In this document: piece after piece, positions 1 through 15,300 of the stretch
How the letters are laid out: every line of letters begins with the position of its first letter
Numbering within the stretch: position 1 is the stretch's first letter
Assembly (NCBI GenBank): GCA_005281725.1
Contig: SSBO01000003.1
Location: 2,037,036-2,101,035 of the forward strand
Length of the DNA: 64,000 bases
Origin: Wuchereria bancrofti
Lineage: Eukaryota; Nematoda; Chromadorea; Rhabditida; Onchocercidae
Direction: 5' to 3'
Notes under the pieces: model-generated
What the model saw: the letters and a program-made list of their open reading frames with translations, nothing else
What the model was told of the DNA's origin: nothing
Database searches by the model: none
Made by a program: the position numbers and the translations under genes

Positions 1-142
1 AATGATCAGGAAAAATTCAATTAGTTTAGAATTTAGTTAAATTGTTACTGCTCAAAACTTCTGAATGTTTTTTGTGTCCTATTTGGTGATTTTTCTTCGC
101 ATGTATCATGTGACTGATTAGAGATATTTTATATATTTGCAG

Positions 143-3100
143 ACAAAACAAGCTGATAACTTTTGATGTGGATTCATGCATATTTATTTTCACTCTTTTT
201 CTGGAAAAGAATGTCAAGAATGAGCAGTCAGTGATACGAATAGAAAGGTACTTGTTGGGAAAATAATGGTTCTATTTCTATATCGAATAGGGAAACAAAA
301 GTAAAGTGGAAGTTTTTATCATTTAAACATTTTATTTTTCTTTTGTAATATCAGGTTCCATTTTTATGAAATTAGATTTTGCTTGATCATATATTCTAGG
401 GATGTTACTAGCTGACTTATTTTCTGCTAATGAAAGCCTAGTTTCATATTACAATATGTTGTGATGGAAGGATTTGCACACTCAGCAATGGTTGTGTTAT
501 CATTGAAAAAAATAAAATAAAAAAAAAGTTGGCTAAAAACTTTAGTTAATGAGACAAAAGTCAAATTTTTGTGCAAATGAATTCCAGATGTGCAGAAATA
601 CGTGTCCAAGATATAGTACCCCATGCAGCTTGTGTTCTGTCCGTGGAACCAGCATCTTTAAATCATGAGTCTCGTTAGTTTTTTGTTATTTCTTCAACCG
701 TTATTTCTATAGTCATGTTCTACAGTTATTTTTGGTAGGTGTTTCCAGTTTATCTTTACTGGAAATTCAATTCATTGCAGAAATAAAATTTTGCGACGGT
801 GTAGACACAGTTTTCATAAACGTTTGTGGAAGGTTGATAATGTTGAATCCAGTGAAGCGAGATAGTATCGCGAGTGATTCATCAGATGATGATGGATCTT
901 CTTTCCAGGTTTTTAATTTTGGTTTAAAACAATAAGTCTGTTTTTGGATTTCCAAGATTTATATTTTCAATTATTTTTTCTTAAATAGTTGGAAATTTTT
1001 TTAAGAATTAGTTCTTCAAGTCAAATTTTTAAAATCCTTCCTCTGGCTTAGCTGTTTGTTGCTGTATTTGAAGAACTGCTTCAAATACTCCGTGAAAACC
1101 TAATTCGATTGAACACTCTTTAATTTTTTTTTTTTTTTTTTTGAAAAAGAAGTGATCGCTTCTTTCTAAGTTAATTTGAGGAATGATCTAAGTGATAGTC
1201 TGTCTTCTCTTCAACAGTTTTGTCAGTATGGAAATTATTTTGTTTATATTCAGTTAAGTCGACCCATGCTAATTGCATCATATGTGGAACAAATTTGGCA
1301 TGATGCTGCTGATGAAGCTGACAATATCTTTTATCTTAAGCCTCATCTAACACATGCACTGTGGCTGAATTGTGGGGCTAAGGGAATGAAAGTTCGTTTT
1401 CACTTAATATTTTAATATCTCATCTAAACTCATGATTTTTATTGTTAACAGTAAAATGAGTTGTTGTTAATCAGTTTCACCCTAAATTATCCCACTTAAG
1501 GTTTGGATGCCGTTATTTGCTGCTCGGCAGACCAGTAATACCAAGTATAATTCATGCCATTCATTTATTAGTAAACGCATTATGTTACCTTTCGAATTGG
1601 GTATTGCTCCACTTGGTTTGTCATTTCACTTCATTTTTCTGATTACTGCAGGAAATCTTTGTAATGAGCTTTTTTTTTCGAGATATTTTTTTAAACACTT
1701 CTATCAGCTCCGAAATTCTCCTCTCAAAGTTATTGTTCTGCTGTTGCACAAAATGCTTTTTATAGTTATATGCAGCCGAGATTGCTTAGCAGTTGGTGTG
1801 GAAAGTTGTCCAACATATTCAGATGAGAAGGAATCAGTGAAGCATCTACCAATATATAATTTGCATCGTAAAAGTGAGGTAAGTCAACGTTATGAAAATA
1901 TAATAACTCTAAGTTTCAGAAGATATATGCAAGGAATTATATCCGCTTAGGAGAGTGCCAAAAAAATTTCTGGGTTATCTTTAAATTTATTGAACATCAC
2001 TGACGATTTCCTAAAAATATATTTTTCGTTAAGCATGATTTTTTAAGTTATGCAGCACTCTGTATTAGAACTTAAAATTTTAATAATGCTCTTTAGTTAG
2101 GAATGCAGTTTTCCAGGTTTTCCTGCATCATCTATTGCGACAACTTTTGAAACGAAATCTCGGTGTGTATGCATTGGAAATTGCTGCTACCTGTAATCAG
2201 TTACCGTACTTCGGCCACGTATTGGAGCTGTTATTGCATAATGTGCTAGAGGAAGAAGCAACTTCTTCAGAACCAATACCAGGTTCTTATTTTTTGTAAA
2301 ATTAAAATTGTTTCAAAATTCAAGTGAAATTTGCATTTTCTTATAAAAATTTGTCTGTAACTTACGTTTTATATTTTAAGACAAATAATATTATATTTTA
2401 AGAAGTTATATTCTCTGTTTTCTTATTTCTTTCTTCGTTAATTGATTTTGATTATTTTTGTTAATTTTTTTTAATAGATAATGTATTGGTTAGCAAATGA
2501 ATCTGACTCAACAAAATAGAATTTGTATATCAGAATAAATAGAATAAAAATCTGTCTTCTGCAGATCCACTATTACCTCGTGTGGTAGCTTTTATCCAAG
2601 AATTTCCTAATTATCTGCAAACGATCGCTCATTGTGCCAGAAAAACTGAACTAGCACTTTGGTCTGCACTGTTCACTGTAACGGGTCATCCACGTGAACT
2701 TTTCGAGAAATGCATTAGTGATGGGCAACTTGAGACTGCAGTCAGCTTTCTCATAATTCTGCAAAATATGGAAAGCAGCTCAGCCAGTCAGGAGGTTTGC
2801 TAGTAAATTTGAATCTTGAGAGTGAGAGTCCATACATCTTCAAATCTTTTAATTTATAAGTCTTACGGTCTATGGATTAGTGTCCGAAGACAAGTAACTA
2901 TAATTGTATGAACAAAGTATAAATGAAAGTGAATTTGCACTGTATTCTTCCGAAATTCAATAAAAGTACTTGAATTTATAATATTTAACGAGAAATGCTG
3001 TCCTCCGGAAAAAGTGGTACTTTTTATTTTGATTAATTTATAACATTGCTCTTTTAAAGCATGCAACAGTATTGCTGGAAGAAGCGCTTTCAAAACGACA

Positions 3101-6100
3101 ATGGTTGACAGCACGCGATATTGTTCGTTTTCTTCGTGCTATCGATCCATCCGATGTTAATGATCCACTGCGAACTCCACCATGTCAGAAACCACATCGC
3201 AGCGTAGGTAATGTAGTTTCAAGGATTCCTACGTGTATGTCAACAGATGACAGTGACGAAACCGATTCATTCGTTTTTGGGAGCTATACTGGGCCAGGTA
3301 AGATCTTGCAAAATTAATATTGTCGAAGTTGTTGGTGTTAGAAATTTTTAACAAATTCCAAATTGCATTTTAAAATACGAGGTGCTGTTTACAGTAAAAT
3401 AGTTTTTAGCGAGTCTTCAGAAATTAAAAAATGGTCCAGTATTCGGTCAAATTTCTATTCACAAAAATACATGGTGAATAAAAGTAATTGAAGGTATGAT
3501 AAAAAGATCGCGACCTTCACAGCAGGATGGGGGATGCATCAGTCCGTCAGGGCGGAAAGATTCATCTGGAAAAAAAGTTTTGAAAATAGGTTCTTTTGAT
3601 GCACGCTTAAGTCCGATAAATGTCAATGGTTCAATGTCGACTTATCTTGATGATGTGTTGGATCAGCATGCTGTTCATTTGCTGGAAGATTGCAGTATTC
3701 AGGATTTGGGTTAGTATCTTTTCTATAAGGAATAAAAAAAGAGCTGTGTTTGGAGTTACCGTTTGATAGGAGTTTCTTGTTCGAATTTCATTGTTTTCAG
3801 AGGTCTTAAGAAAAATTCTTTTGATATCTCTTCTAATCTTGGATTATGTTAAATAAAAACTCCTAGAACAGCATGATCACAATCATAATTAATTTTTTTC
3901 TTTTTTTTCATTTCAGGTGCATTCGCCGCCTATTTGGATTTTAATTTAGTAAGTTGGCTTCGAGTACAACGGGACAGTATAGCACGGATTACTGATTTTC
4001 CATTAGCTTTGATGCGATTGCATGCACAGTTCAAATGGCCTTATCCATTGGTCAGTCAAAGTATCGTAGAACAATTAACGAAGCAAATTGAGGGTATTAA
4101 AATTTGTTCAAGTACTGCATCGCTGGACAGCTTACAGTGTAAGTTATTAAGAATTTTGGCAATAGTTTTGAGGATTTTTTTTTTGAAATGAACTGTATTG
4201 TAAGTATTATTGACGTTTGAACATCGGATAAACTAAAAAGGCTGTAAGTTTTAATCCGCTGCTTCTACAATGGTATACAAAGGCTTGTCCACTGTGAACG
4301 ATTCTGGATTCACTGTTCCAATTATATTTTATATAACTATGCTTTTTAGCCCTATCAACAGCCAACAGTAATGCTTCGTTAAATACGGAGGAACAACAAC
4401 GAACCACATCAGTAGTTTCGGCAGAATTAAACTCGGTATTCATCGACGATAAGGAAGGTATTAATGTTTACATCATCAGATATGATATTTTACTAATTGA
4501 TGATTAAATATATTTGATAAATTGATATCATTTATCAATAATGAAAAGAATTCTGTATTGTTAATTTCAGCATTTGTTGCAGATAGGAATGAACTACCAC
4601 CAGTATATAGGCAGTCCACGTTAAGTACGGTTTCCGCAGAAAGTTGTTCAAATTCATGCAGTGATTGGGAAGGTTACTTTGATTTTCTTGAAACTTTTAA
4701 AAAGAAAAGAAGATAGAAAGGACATGCAAAACAAGTTTCAAATGTGTTTTGCAATTTCTACTAAAAATTGTAAAACTTCCACTAAAAATGTAGTTGTAAC
4801 AATTTAACAATTTAAGTATGCAAACGTCACTACCATGTGTATTTAGACATACATATGGTTGTAGGTTTTGAAAAAATATGTGGTGAAGTTGCTGCACGTG
4901 GATCACAAGAAAGTGAATTAGAGTTGAAATACATGTTGGATATTATGTACGAAGCTGGCTGCGCCAGTTGGACATTGTTGGTACGCAATTTTTTGTCAGT
5001 TGATATTTTACTTTCTTTATCACTATATTTGTGAATCTTTTCATGTAGAGGATGAAATCCAGCCGTATTCGGTGTTTAGTTTGCATGATCAGAGTAGCAC
5101 TGTACTAAATATTTGGCAATTCTAATAATGTTTCTAACATAGAACGAAGGGATAGTAATCATGGCAGAGATTATTTTTTTTTTTTTTTATTATTCACTAT
5201 TACTTTTTACCAAAATTTTATTAATTTTTTAACAAATATTTCGTCATAATATTTTAATAGCAGCGATATTTTAATTTAAAATTCTATTTTTGTCAGTATT
5301 GAGTTAAAATGATCCCATTTTGAAAAGTATTAAATAAAACTATAATAAATACTGCCCTATTGAATTAACCTGCTCACTTTGGTGATTTCTTTCATTTGGA
5401 ATTTGACATAAGCAGAAGTTACGAAATGAACAATAAACATAATAGAGAGGCTCGAAGCAACCATTCTGTAGACACAGAAATGTTTGAGTAGTAACCAGAA
5501 TGATATGAAGAATGTGTCAATTTTTAGCTCTTTTCAGCTGTGTCTGTTACGACGTGATGTATCTTTCCTTAGTAAGCATTTCTCTCAGAAATTTGTGCAG
5601 AGCTGTAGCCCAGATACTAGGAACGAACTGCATAAAGGTTTGGAGCAGCTACAGAATTGGGCCTCAATTAATTGGTAAGTTTTGAATATTTGAATTGCTT
5701 TCGAAGAAATGTATTAGGGTTAATAAATATCTCAAACCTTATTACTGAAAATGCATATATTGAAAAGGCAGTGTGTTTGTGGCTTATACTGAATTAAACA
5801 GTACATTAAACACATTATAGCAGAAGAAGGAAACGATAATGGGATATTTTCAGTTTCGGATATCGAACTCTAATTGATGCATACAAGAGGCATCTCATAG
5901 CGATCGGAGACAGAAGTGGGGATCATGTAGTTACAAAAGTATCATCAGTCGCATCTGGTTATTGTAGCAGCAATTTGTTGTCAACCATTAGTTCACAGGT
6001 GGAAATAAATGGAAATTCCGTACTACCGACTACTGAACAAAAAATATCGCCCACGTTAGGTGAGTCTTTTTTCTTTTATTTTTAAAAAAGCCAAAATAAT

Positions 6101-6514
6101 AATGGTTATTTATTGAAAGGCTTCAGTATTATGAGATTGAAAAATTGTGTTGTATCTAACATCATTACCCATCATTTCATAGCTTATGGCAAATAGTATA
6201 CGAAATTAAGAAAAACATTTTACATTTTATCTTCAAAGTGATGAGTTAGGATGAGAATCTGACTGGAATCCAATCACTTTCCAGTATGTTCTTCTATACC
6301 GGATGACCATACTGAACGAAATGGCATTATACGAAAAATTAATTCCATGCCAACTCAGCAACTATCAACAGCTGCAGCAATGAATTTAGTGAAGACGACG
6401 TTTACTCCACCACGAGAAAATGGCGAAATTGGTGATGTTTATGTTGACATAGATAATTGTTCAGTGGTAAGTGATATGGCTGTTGTTGGACATGACCAGT
6501 GTAATTTGATGTAA
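143..6514 (+). CDS. ric1: RIC1, RAB6A-GEF complex subunit (5' partial)
   Basis: RIC1 pairs with RGP1 to form the guanine nucleotide exchange factor for RAB6 at the Golgi, acting in retrograde transport. Exons, all phase-consistent: 143-247, 588-673, 781-908, 1218-1391, 1501-1615, 1766-1878, 2117-2282, 2565-2794, 3060-3297, 3494-3709, 3917-4138, 4350-4457, 4571-4672, 4865-4980, 5538-5674, 5854-6059, 6285-6514 (TAA). This gives about 896 residues. The vertebrate protein is near 1,400, so the start of the WD40 propeller lies left of the window. Recognisable blocks are [10 protein letters not shown] and [12 protein letters not shown] (end of the propeller), [19 protein letters not shown], then the RIC1 domain: [50 protein letters not shown]. 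The tail has [11 protein letters not shown] and ENW-like QNWASINCFGYR. The low-complexity Ser/Thr stretches at 3200-3700 and 4350-4670 are poorly conserved. The last exon reads through a possible donor to the stop; a spliced alternative end is possible. Confidence 0.95.
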
Positions 6515-9383
6515 TTTAATAGTTATTCATTTTCCTTATAGTTGAACCATTCGTTTTGAAGAACTTTGCATCTTTACAAATTAGTGTGTTCAACTTTTAC
6601 AGTACTTTAAACCGTCTCTGGCACTGTTTATTCCTTCTTGTTATATACAAAAGTTTGTCGCTTAGAAACGATTTACTAAGAAAATGATATAGGTAAATAC
6701 GCAAAATGGCGCACTATAGTTTATGTGGATTGCAACTTTTCATATAAAACCGTTTTTCAAAAGATTTATGAAGATTTTACGTTTTTATATAACTGTTGTT
6801 AAAATCGACATTCTTCCTAATCTACCTGTTGATGTTATCCAGAAAGGTTTGTTGTTTTGCATTCTTGTAGACCATTGAATTATTACAATCACATGCAAAA
6901 CAACTATTTAATGACTTTTTTATTGTTAAATTGAATTTTGTAATTTATTCTATGTACCTAAGTTGCCAATCTGTACCAGTTATTGTAATCTTCAGTACTT
7001 TTTACATTTCATTCTTATGTGGTATTTCTTGTGGTTTCCATTTTTTTCAGTTAGTTGATTTGTTAAACTCGACTTGCTTAGCTCTTTATATTTTTAAGTG
7101 TTGTGATGAACGTACAGGTACGCTTGCGCCTTAACTATTTACGCATTTCATTTCTATCCTTTTTAATTTTTAAGTTTACCTAAAATTAACCTCAACGAAT
7201 AGTTTGACATGTGTGAAAATGTTGTACTGTGCGTATTACTTACGTGACTTGTTGCATTTTGAATGTAGTGGGTCATAAAAAAATTAGACGAAAGTCCATT
7301 TTTATTTTACTTTTAGTTATCACCTCAGAGGTTTGTTTAACAGAAAAGGGACAGTGCATTGATCATGTTGAATTTTAAAGCGTATAATTAGTTCCTATTT
7401 TCTATACTCATGAAATTTGCTGGAATTTTCTGCAGTTTACTGCTTCTGACAGTAATGAGTGTCGCATATTTTGGTTAAGGTCTGTCGCTTGAATGTCACT
7501 TCATATCTTGTCTTGGAGAAAAAGTTTTTGTACCTGCCAAATCCAAAAGCGATCTTGTGGTCTTTCATTTCATCACTCACACTATAAATTTCAAGCCTAT
7601 ATTGTTCTTAATTCAGATTTTTGTTTCGAACTTTTATGTGAATCAATTTTTAATTTATTCTATTGAACATGGGGTCAACAAATTTTTGTGGAATATTCCT
7701 GTTGTACTATATCTTAGTTTTGTCATCTTACTTCATCAAGTTATCTTTGTCTGTGATAAATCTTACTGCATGGTCTAAAGCATTTATGTTACTAAGTGTT
7801 TCTTTTAAAGAATTCGAACTTCTTAATTACATAAAACTTTGTTTCTTGATCCAAATCGTTTGTTGGATTCTTTAACTGACTGCAAGTTGGGTTCAGTATT
7901 GTCTCAGGTTTTTCGCAGTTCAAAAATTCAGGAAAAGGAAAGAATTTTTTTTTCATTTTTAAGAAAACGTTCTTTTCATACCTGCGGTTTGAATTTTTTT
8001 TTTTCGTTTTTTGGTATTTTGGTTGTTTTCTCGTTCAGTAAATGAGGTGGCGGCAGGACTGGAGGTTTGCATAAATGAAGGAGTAGGACATATGCTTATG
8101 GTCCTGTGATAGCATTTGGATTATCATTTGATAACAGATTAAAGAGAGAATATAAAAAGATTCGGAAGGCTTGACATTTAGTTCCGTTGACAGAGTTGAT
8201 GGATACTTTTGTTGCTGTTATTTGGAGGTTAGAATACTGAATTGAGTTGAAGGTGATTAGATGAGTGCAGTGCTATCTCGCATTTTTGTATGCGAAATTA
8301 TTTGCTCTCATCTAGGATTTAGTGGATTGGCTTAGGTATGGAAATTAAATTTAATAATTGCTTAGAATACTTGGTGAAATTTCTCATTGTTACCAGTAAA
8401 TTGGTATTTCTAAATTCGGCATTTATACATACATATTCTCTGGGAATAAAACATTGTGCATGTCGTGCAAAATATTCAAAATTTCACTAATTAATATGAT
8501 AAATTTAAAGTATTAAATGAATAAGTGAGATGGTATTGTATTGTATGAATATATCACTCTACTGTTCGGTAGCAATTACCCGAAGTTATCTAATTTCACC
8601 AGAATTAAGTAGTTTATCGGTATTTGTCCAAAACATTTGTTACCAATTTAACGAAATCAATTTTCAAGTTGAAGTTGAATTTCATTAAGATAACAAAAAG
8701 TTGAAGCATATATTTCTTATAAATCAGATTTCTACGGATGTTGCATGTAGCAACACGCTATCATTGTTTGCTGATGCATGAAAAGCTTGCCTAATGATTT
8801 TACCTGAATAGTTAACATTTATTATCTTACACGTTTTATCACTTTAAAGAATATCTTATCACTTTCGAGAACTGATATCAGACATGTAAATTATGAGTTG
8901 CAAAAGGCTTGCTATATTTATGTGAAAACTAAAAGCCATTCAATGAGAACACTCATAGATATTTTTCATAATATAACATGGGGAAATTGTAGCCTTGTAA
9001 AGTAAAAGATAGAGGAAGTTAATTAGTGGGAACATGTAAATAATCAGTGATCTCTCAAAGTTTTTACAATAAATTACATTTGAAGATGAATTATTCATTT
9101 GATACACTAAAGCGATGAAGTTTGAATAAAAGTGAAGAAAGTTAAACTATGAAATTTAAAGTTGGTAGCTCTTCAAAAAGCTGATTGATGATGAATTTAA
9201 ATATCAGTCAGTTAACTAATCGTACAAAATTATCTTAAAGGGACAAAATAATAATTGAAATGAAATATTATTATATTATACATATATATTGGATATAAGA
9301 AATTATTATATATATATATTGGATATAAGAAAAAGAAAAATATGTAATTGTATTTACAGAATTGTTAGGTGCTCAAAAAAACA
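6515..9383. other. RIC1 3' flank and prominin A upstream region
   Basis: No coding exon could be supported. The first 1.5 kb is T-rich with scattered short open frames and may hold a long 3' UTR of RIC1; an AATAAA lies near 8444. The last kilobase before the prominin A start carries a GTTGC-N5-GCAAC palindrome at 8740-8754 and a 21-base direct repeat at 9282-9302 and 9312-9332. Confidence 0.5.
9282..9332. repeat. Two-copy 21-base direct repeat upstream of prominin A
   Basis: The unit ATATATATTGGATATAAGAA occurs at 9282 and again at 9312, separated by an AT-rich linker, about 50 bases before the prominin A ATG. It may be a simple local duplication or part of the promoter. Confidence 0.7.
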
Positions 9384-12300
9384 ATGAAATTTATTGTCAT
9401 AATTTGTCTCTCATTTTTGCGTTTTAATCAAGGTAATTCATATAATTTCTTTATTTTAATAATATTTCAACTGAAATACATTTAATTTATTCAAATTATT
9501 AGTATATTACCATTTAACTTATGTTATACTATCAACATGTATATTTAAAGAATTGATTAGCTCTACTATTACTATAACAATTTATATTCATAATATGTAA
9601 AGATAATGAAATGGAATTTTAGAATACGCTATCATAGTTTAATTTTGTATATAGTAATAAATTTTGAAATTATGTAAAAAATAGCAATGGCTTAAAATTC
9701 AGTTATTGCTATCAATACGTCACGAATAGAATTATCACCGAAATGTTTGAGAGAAGAAATTAATCTAACAGAAGTGTATTATTCATTTGGTTTCATGAAT
9801 TCGTTTTATAATTTTGTTCAAAATGTATGTTATCATATGCAAGCAACAATAAGCGATTTTTATCAAAAGGTATCTCAAGAATTATTATCTAATCATTCAT
9901 TTTTTAGTAAATTTATCAAAAAAGTTATCCGACGATGTACTATTGATGAATTAGTGTTATCAATTGATAAATAAAATAATAGAGAAACGAAGTAAGAGAT
10001 ATGCAAAGAATTTTTATTTTGCAGAAATTAGTAGATATGATATTATCACCGACTAATCATTTTCAAGTTGAAAATATCTATCATTTTCTGCTACAGCAAG
10101 TTTGCAATTTTGCATATTAATTTGCTAAAAATAAATAGACTGAATGAAATTATAAAGCGCTAAAACAATGAAATAATTCATACAATTTCAAATAATAATT
10201 GTTAATAATAATAACAATAATAATAGTGTTAGTAATGATAATAATAATAATGTTAATAATAATTGTTACAATAATTATTGTTTACAATACAATAAGCAGT
10301 AAGTAACGTATCAGATCAGTAATTACCTCATTCTGTAGTATTTTAGCCATGGGCAATGATAGTGTTATTATCAAGTGTATTTTACATCGTGGTACTACCA
10401 ATCTGTGGTATTTTATTCTTTTGTGATTCATGCATTTGTGCTACCGCTGATTCGTTATCTTCGTCTGAAGCTTTAGAAATTACCGAAGAGGTTCGTTTAT
10501 TTTAACAATAACAAGCGAATGATATTTCAATAGTAATTAGATATTAATTAATTATTCCTGAATAAGTGTTAATTTTCACTTAAGATAGTATGAAAAATCT
10601 GAATTTGATGAAGAAATTTCATGAAGTTAATGAAAAGCGAAAGCAAATAGATGAATATTTGAATATTTCTAGTTAGAAAAAATCAGTTGTAATATTTTAT
10701 TTACATCAAATTAAAAATGATGTCATACCAAATCAAAACTATATTTTTTTGAAAAAGAAAAATTAAATTTTTTACATTTACATAAATGAATCTAAACGAT
10801 AATAACAAAGTTTACTTAAAATTTTTATGCATTTAAAAAAAACTAACTTTTCAATATTTTCTTTTAAGAATAAAACATCGAAATATCTATTTGCATTGAG
10901 TTTAACAATGATGGCAATAGTAATCGCTGTAATTCTAATGCTAATGATTGTTTATGTCGAGAGTGTTCGTTATACTCTAATTGGATCAAATGAAATCGAT
11001 CGATCAATGGATGGTATTTATGCAGGTTATTTCTAAAATTAATAATAAATTTTTCATTTACAATGGAATAATTTATAATTCTGGTTCCATTCTTTTTTCA
11101 TCATATAATTTTAATCCCAAAATAAAGATTTTTGACATCAAAAAGCTGATTTGATCAAAGCCACATTTGCTAATTTGGGTGAGACCAGAATTATGTTCGA
11201 TCCGTTCAACACTTAAAATCATTTTTCGAATGTTGAAATAATTACTCAAACTTATGCGTGTTTTATTACTACTCCTAGGTTATTCAAAAACTCAAAAAAA
11301 TTTGAGTACTCTGATAGATTCTTCCAAGCTATTTCATCCTTCAGTGTAATTCGTTTAGTGGAACAATTGATTTTTGGCAAATTTCGCAGTTGAGATTATT
11401 AAAATATCAAATCCGCTCTATTTGTTCTTTCTTTTTAGTTGAATTCAATTATGATACTTCATTTTTTCCAGCTTATCATGAAAAGAAAAGAAGAAAGTTT
11501 TTCATTCAAGTAAAATTTGAATTCAAAATTGGCTAGTTTTAACAATTAGTATTAGTTCATAAATATTATTATAGATATCAATCTTCTCACTAATGCTGCA
11601 TTCACCGATTTAACTTGCAAACTGAACAAAACATTCAAAAAATTGTCTACTCGAATCAATGTTTCCATTTATCAATTACCAAACAAAATATTTGCATCAC
11701 TTAAACAGCATTGTCCGATCATATCACTGCCACAGGTATCATTTTGATTTAAAATTTTTGATATTTCCACAAATGAATTCGTGAAATTATGAGTATCACA
11801 CTATAATCATTTCAAAATTTTCAAAAGGAAAATTTAATAATTTCAAATTGTTGTTTAATGAAAGTTAGACGATTCAAAGTTTGCAAAAAACAGTTTGCAT
11901 CACAAACTAAAATTAGTGCTTTTCTTGTTAATTCTTTAATTCATTTATTTAATAAACTGCTAAAACAGAAATATGTACTGCACCGGGTAATTTAATACCA
12001 ATTTAAATTAAATGAAAATCTTCAAGTGAAATGTCACCGCAAATTAAAATTCATTAAAATTTGAAGTCCTATTCAAAAATTTATTTCTTTTTTTCTGCTT
12101 GCAACATTCACACACACATATATATATAGTCTAACAAATATTTTTTCAACTTCTTTATTTGATTTTGTCAATTCGTAAAAAAGAGTGAAACACTTGTATT
12201 AGATCAAATTATAATTATAATAGCTAACAAAAATTGAAAATAAAATTTTTTGATAGGATCAAACTTCTGAAAAAAAATGAATTTTTTCAGGTGATTGAAA

Positions 12301-15300
12301 GATTTGAAATCAAAAATGTCACGAATTTCATAGGTAATATCACACTAGCAATCAAATCAACGAAATCTTTGACAAACAATTTACCGAAAATTCTGTATCA
12401 GCAATCATCTATGCAAAATATGATCGATACATTAGAAATGATTGAAAATAATGTGATAACTTTATTACAGGTTATTCTTCAAACTGTTTGAAGTCGGAAA
12501 TTCTGATTTTGAGAAATCGACGTATTTCGATGATAGCAAAACTGAAAAAATTATGATTTTTTATCAAAAATAGTATATATGCGTAGATCTGTCATTATTT
12601 CACTCTTATTTAAATCCATAAGTGCAATTCACAACTTTGATTTCAAAGTACGTAAATTACGATATTAATTAAAGGAAATTTAAGCAATACAATGATATAT
12701 ACAAAGCAGCAAATAATACACGGAATAATGTTGAATTTTTTTCGGACGATATCATCAAAATGGTTGTTTATTTCTGCGCTAATTTTGATTTCACATTTAA
12801 AATTTTTAAAAAAATAAATAGAAAAAACGATTCTTGAAGAACTTGAAAAAAACGATTCTTGAAACTTTCATGTTTTTATTCTAATAATTTTTAGTATGAT
12901 TTTTAATTTTTGAACTTTTGTTTCTCATTTAGCTCTTGAATTTTCAGCCGGTAATCTAAATTTCTTTTTGCATCTGAATTTGTTATGGAACTTATTGCAA
13001 TTTATCTTATCTTTTCAACAGCTTACAGGTTAGCTTAACATTGAAGCCACCAAAGAGTTTTATTAATATCACATTGAAAAAAAATAATTTGGTTATTATA
13101 AAGATGGGACAAATAATTTCTAATTTACATTTCGTCATTCAAGAAGGATATCAAAAAATTAATAACGCAATAAAAACAAATCTAAAGGTATTTCGTTTTA
13201 TCCTGGCACGGTATGTGTTATGATAAATAAAATTGATAATCTTGAAATTAATTAATTGCAAGTAAATGTAACAGCAAATATTGTTGTTATTATTATTACA
13301 GCTCACATTGTCTTAATGTTTTTTACATTATTGGAACTAAATAATTATAATCACAATATACATTTAATTATAGCATGACAGTACGCCTTAACAAATGTTT
13401 TTAGTTATGATCATTATCAGTGTTGTAACACTGTTAATTTTCAATGGTAAGGTAAAGTTCAATTAGTTTTTTTCCCTGTTAATCAATATTTCATAACAGG
13501 TAAATTATGCATATACAAAGTATGTCATTTTCAGAACCCAGCATTTAAAGCAGCAATTTTTTCAATTTATATTTTTGCAATTGTTCCAGTTGTACTCGTT
13601 GTGATACCATCAATTGTGGTAATAACTTGTGGTATATATTTGCTGGTAAGAAAGTATGTTGTTTTGTATTTCAATTAAATGATTGCAAATTTGTTTATGT
13701 TAACTTAATTAATATTGCGATAGATAAAATTTAATATTCCTTAATGAAAATTAGATTTTATATTTGCTAAAAATAAAAAGGCAGTTAATCAAAACTAAAC
13801 TTTAATACAAATTAAACCAAACATGAAGTCAAAAAATCCCATCGAAATTATTTGTTTTGTGATGATTTGCTATATTTTTTACAAGAAAACAAAAATTCCT
13901 CTATTAAACTATATCAAATTGTAGCGATAGGTATCGTTTTGCGCAACAAACAAATTGGCGATGTGCCGGTTTATGGTCTTTACAAACCGCCGGAGCAGCA
14001 TTTTTTACCGGATGGATTACGATGTTAATTGCAAGGTTTCCGTAATATCCTGAAAATGAAATGACTCTAAATTATGATATTCTTTGGTGATAAGATGGAA
14101 GTATTAAATCTTTTGGCTATGTCAAATTGAATAATTTATTTAATTCAACAACCATAAGAAATTTTTTTTAAATTTGATAATATTTTATTAACTTTTACAG
14201 CATGACATTCATGGGTGGTTTTAGTGTGGAAACTATTTGTCAACCATTTTTTCGCGACAAACAAATGCATTTGTATCGTTCATGGTATTTTAATCGTGCT
14301 GTCACAAATTTGATTAATTTCTCTAAGCTAACCGCTGGTATTGGGTAACTATTTCATTCTTCAGCTACTTTCTTGCTGGAAAACTTTATAGTTTTCTTGA
14401 AAGAAAGAAAAAAAAAGGAAAATTATTTATTTTTTCAAAAAAAAAAAAATTTTTTTCATCCAATTTATTTGTTGTTAAAAAAAATTGGAAATGATAATAA
14501 GTTTATTGATTTTTTCATTGATTTATTTTTAGATTGACTTCTTAAAATTTTTTATTTTCCTGTAAATATACTAATTTTTGACTAATTAAACTAACCGTAA
14601 TTTACAGCGAATTTTATTATTTTGCAAAATTCATCTATTTGTCAACAATCTGTTGTAATTCATTGGTGAAATATGGTCGATAATACTAATTTTTCAATTT
14701 TCCTTGCAATATATATATTAGCATTAACTTGTTAGCAGTTTTATAGCGAATTTCTTTATCAGTGCAAAAATCACAAGTCGATATTATCAGCATTGCAAAT
14801 GGAATCTTTCTTACAATATTATGAACAAATGCATACGAAATATTTACCAAACGCTGCAGAGCATACTAAAAAGCTAATTGAAAGAAAGTTCATTAGGCCA
14901 AGTTTGGATGAGAGCCAAATCCGTGAATTCAACGTTAGTTTTACTTGTAAATAATTTTTTTGGAATTATTTGCATAAATCATTTTGTAATTCATTTTATT
15001 ATTTAAATGATTTGTTTGCATGTGAAGTGTGTGTCGATCAATCATTCACTTCCTTATTAGAAAATAATTTCTATGATTAGCTAAACAGAAATTTTGACAC
15101 GTGAGAATTTGCGTGAAACGTAAACATGAGAGTAGTGATGACAAAAGATGACAAAAGTGATGTTAAGTGGAAGTTGCATCTTTTTAGAATACTTCCAAAG
15201 AATTGGTTAAATTGAAAGAGAATTTATTCAACTATGTCATTCCTTCAAGTATTAATGAACAAGAGCAGTTATTAAACGTTTCATTTGCGAATGTTAAAGG

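Noticed and set aside
1507..1950. Long plus-strand frame of 147 codons
   Set aside because: It merges RIC1 exons 1501-1615 and 1766-1878 with the retained intron; homology and splice phase support two exons.
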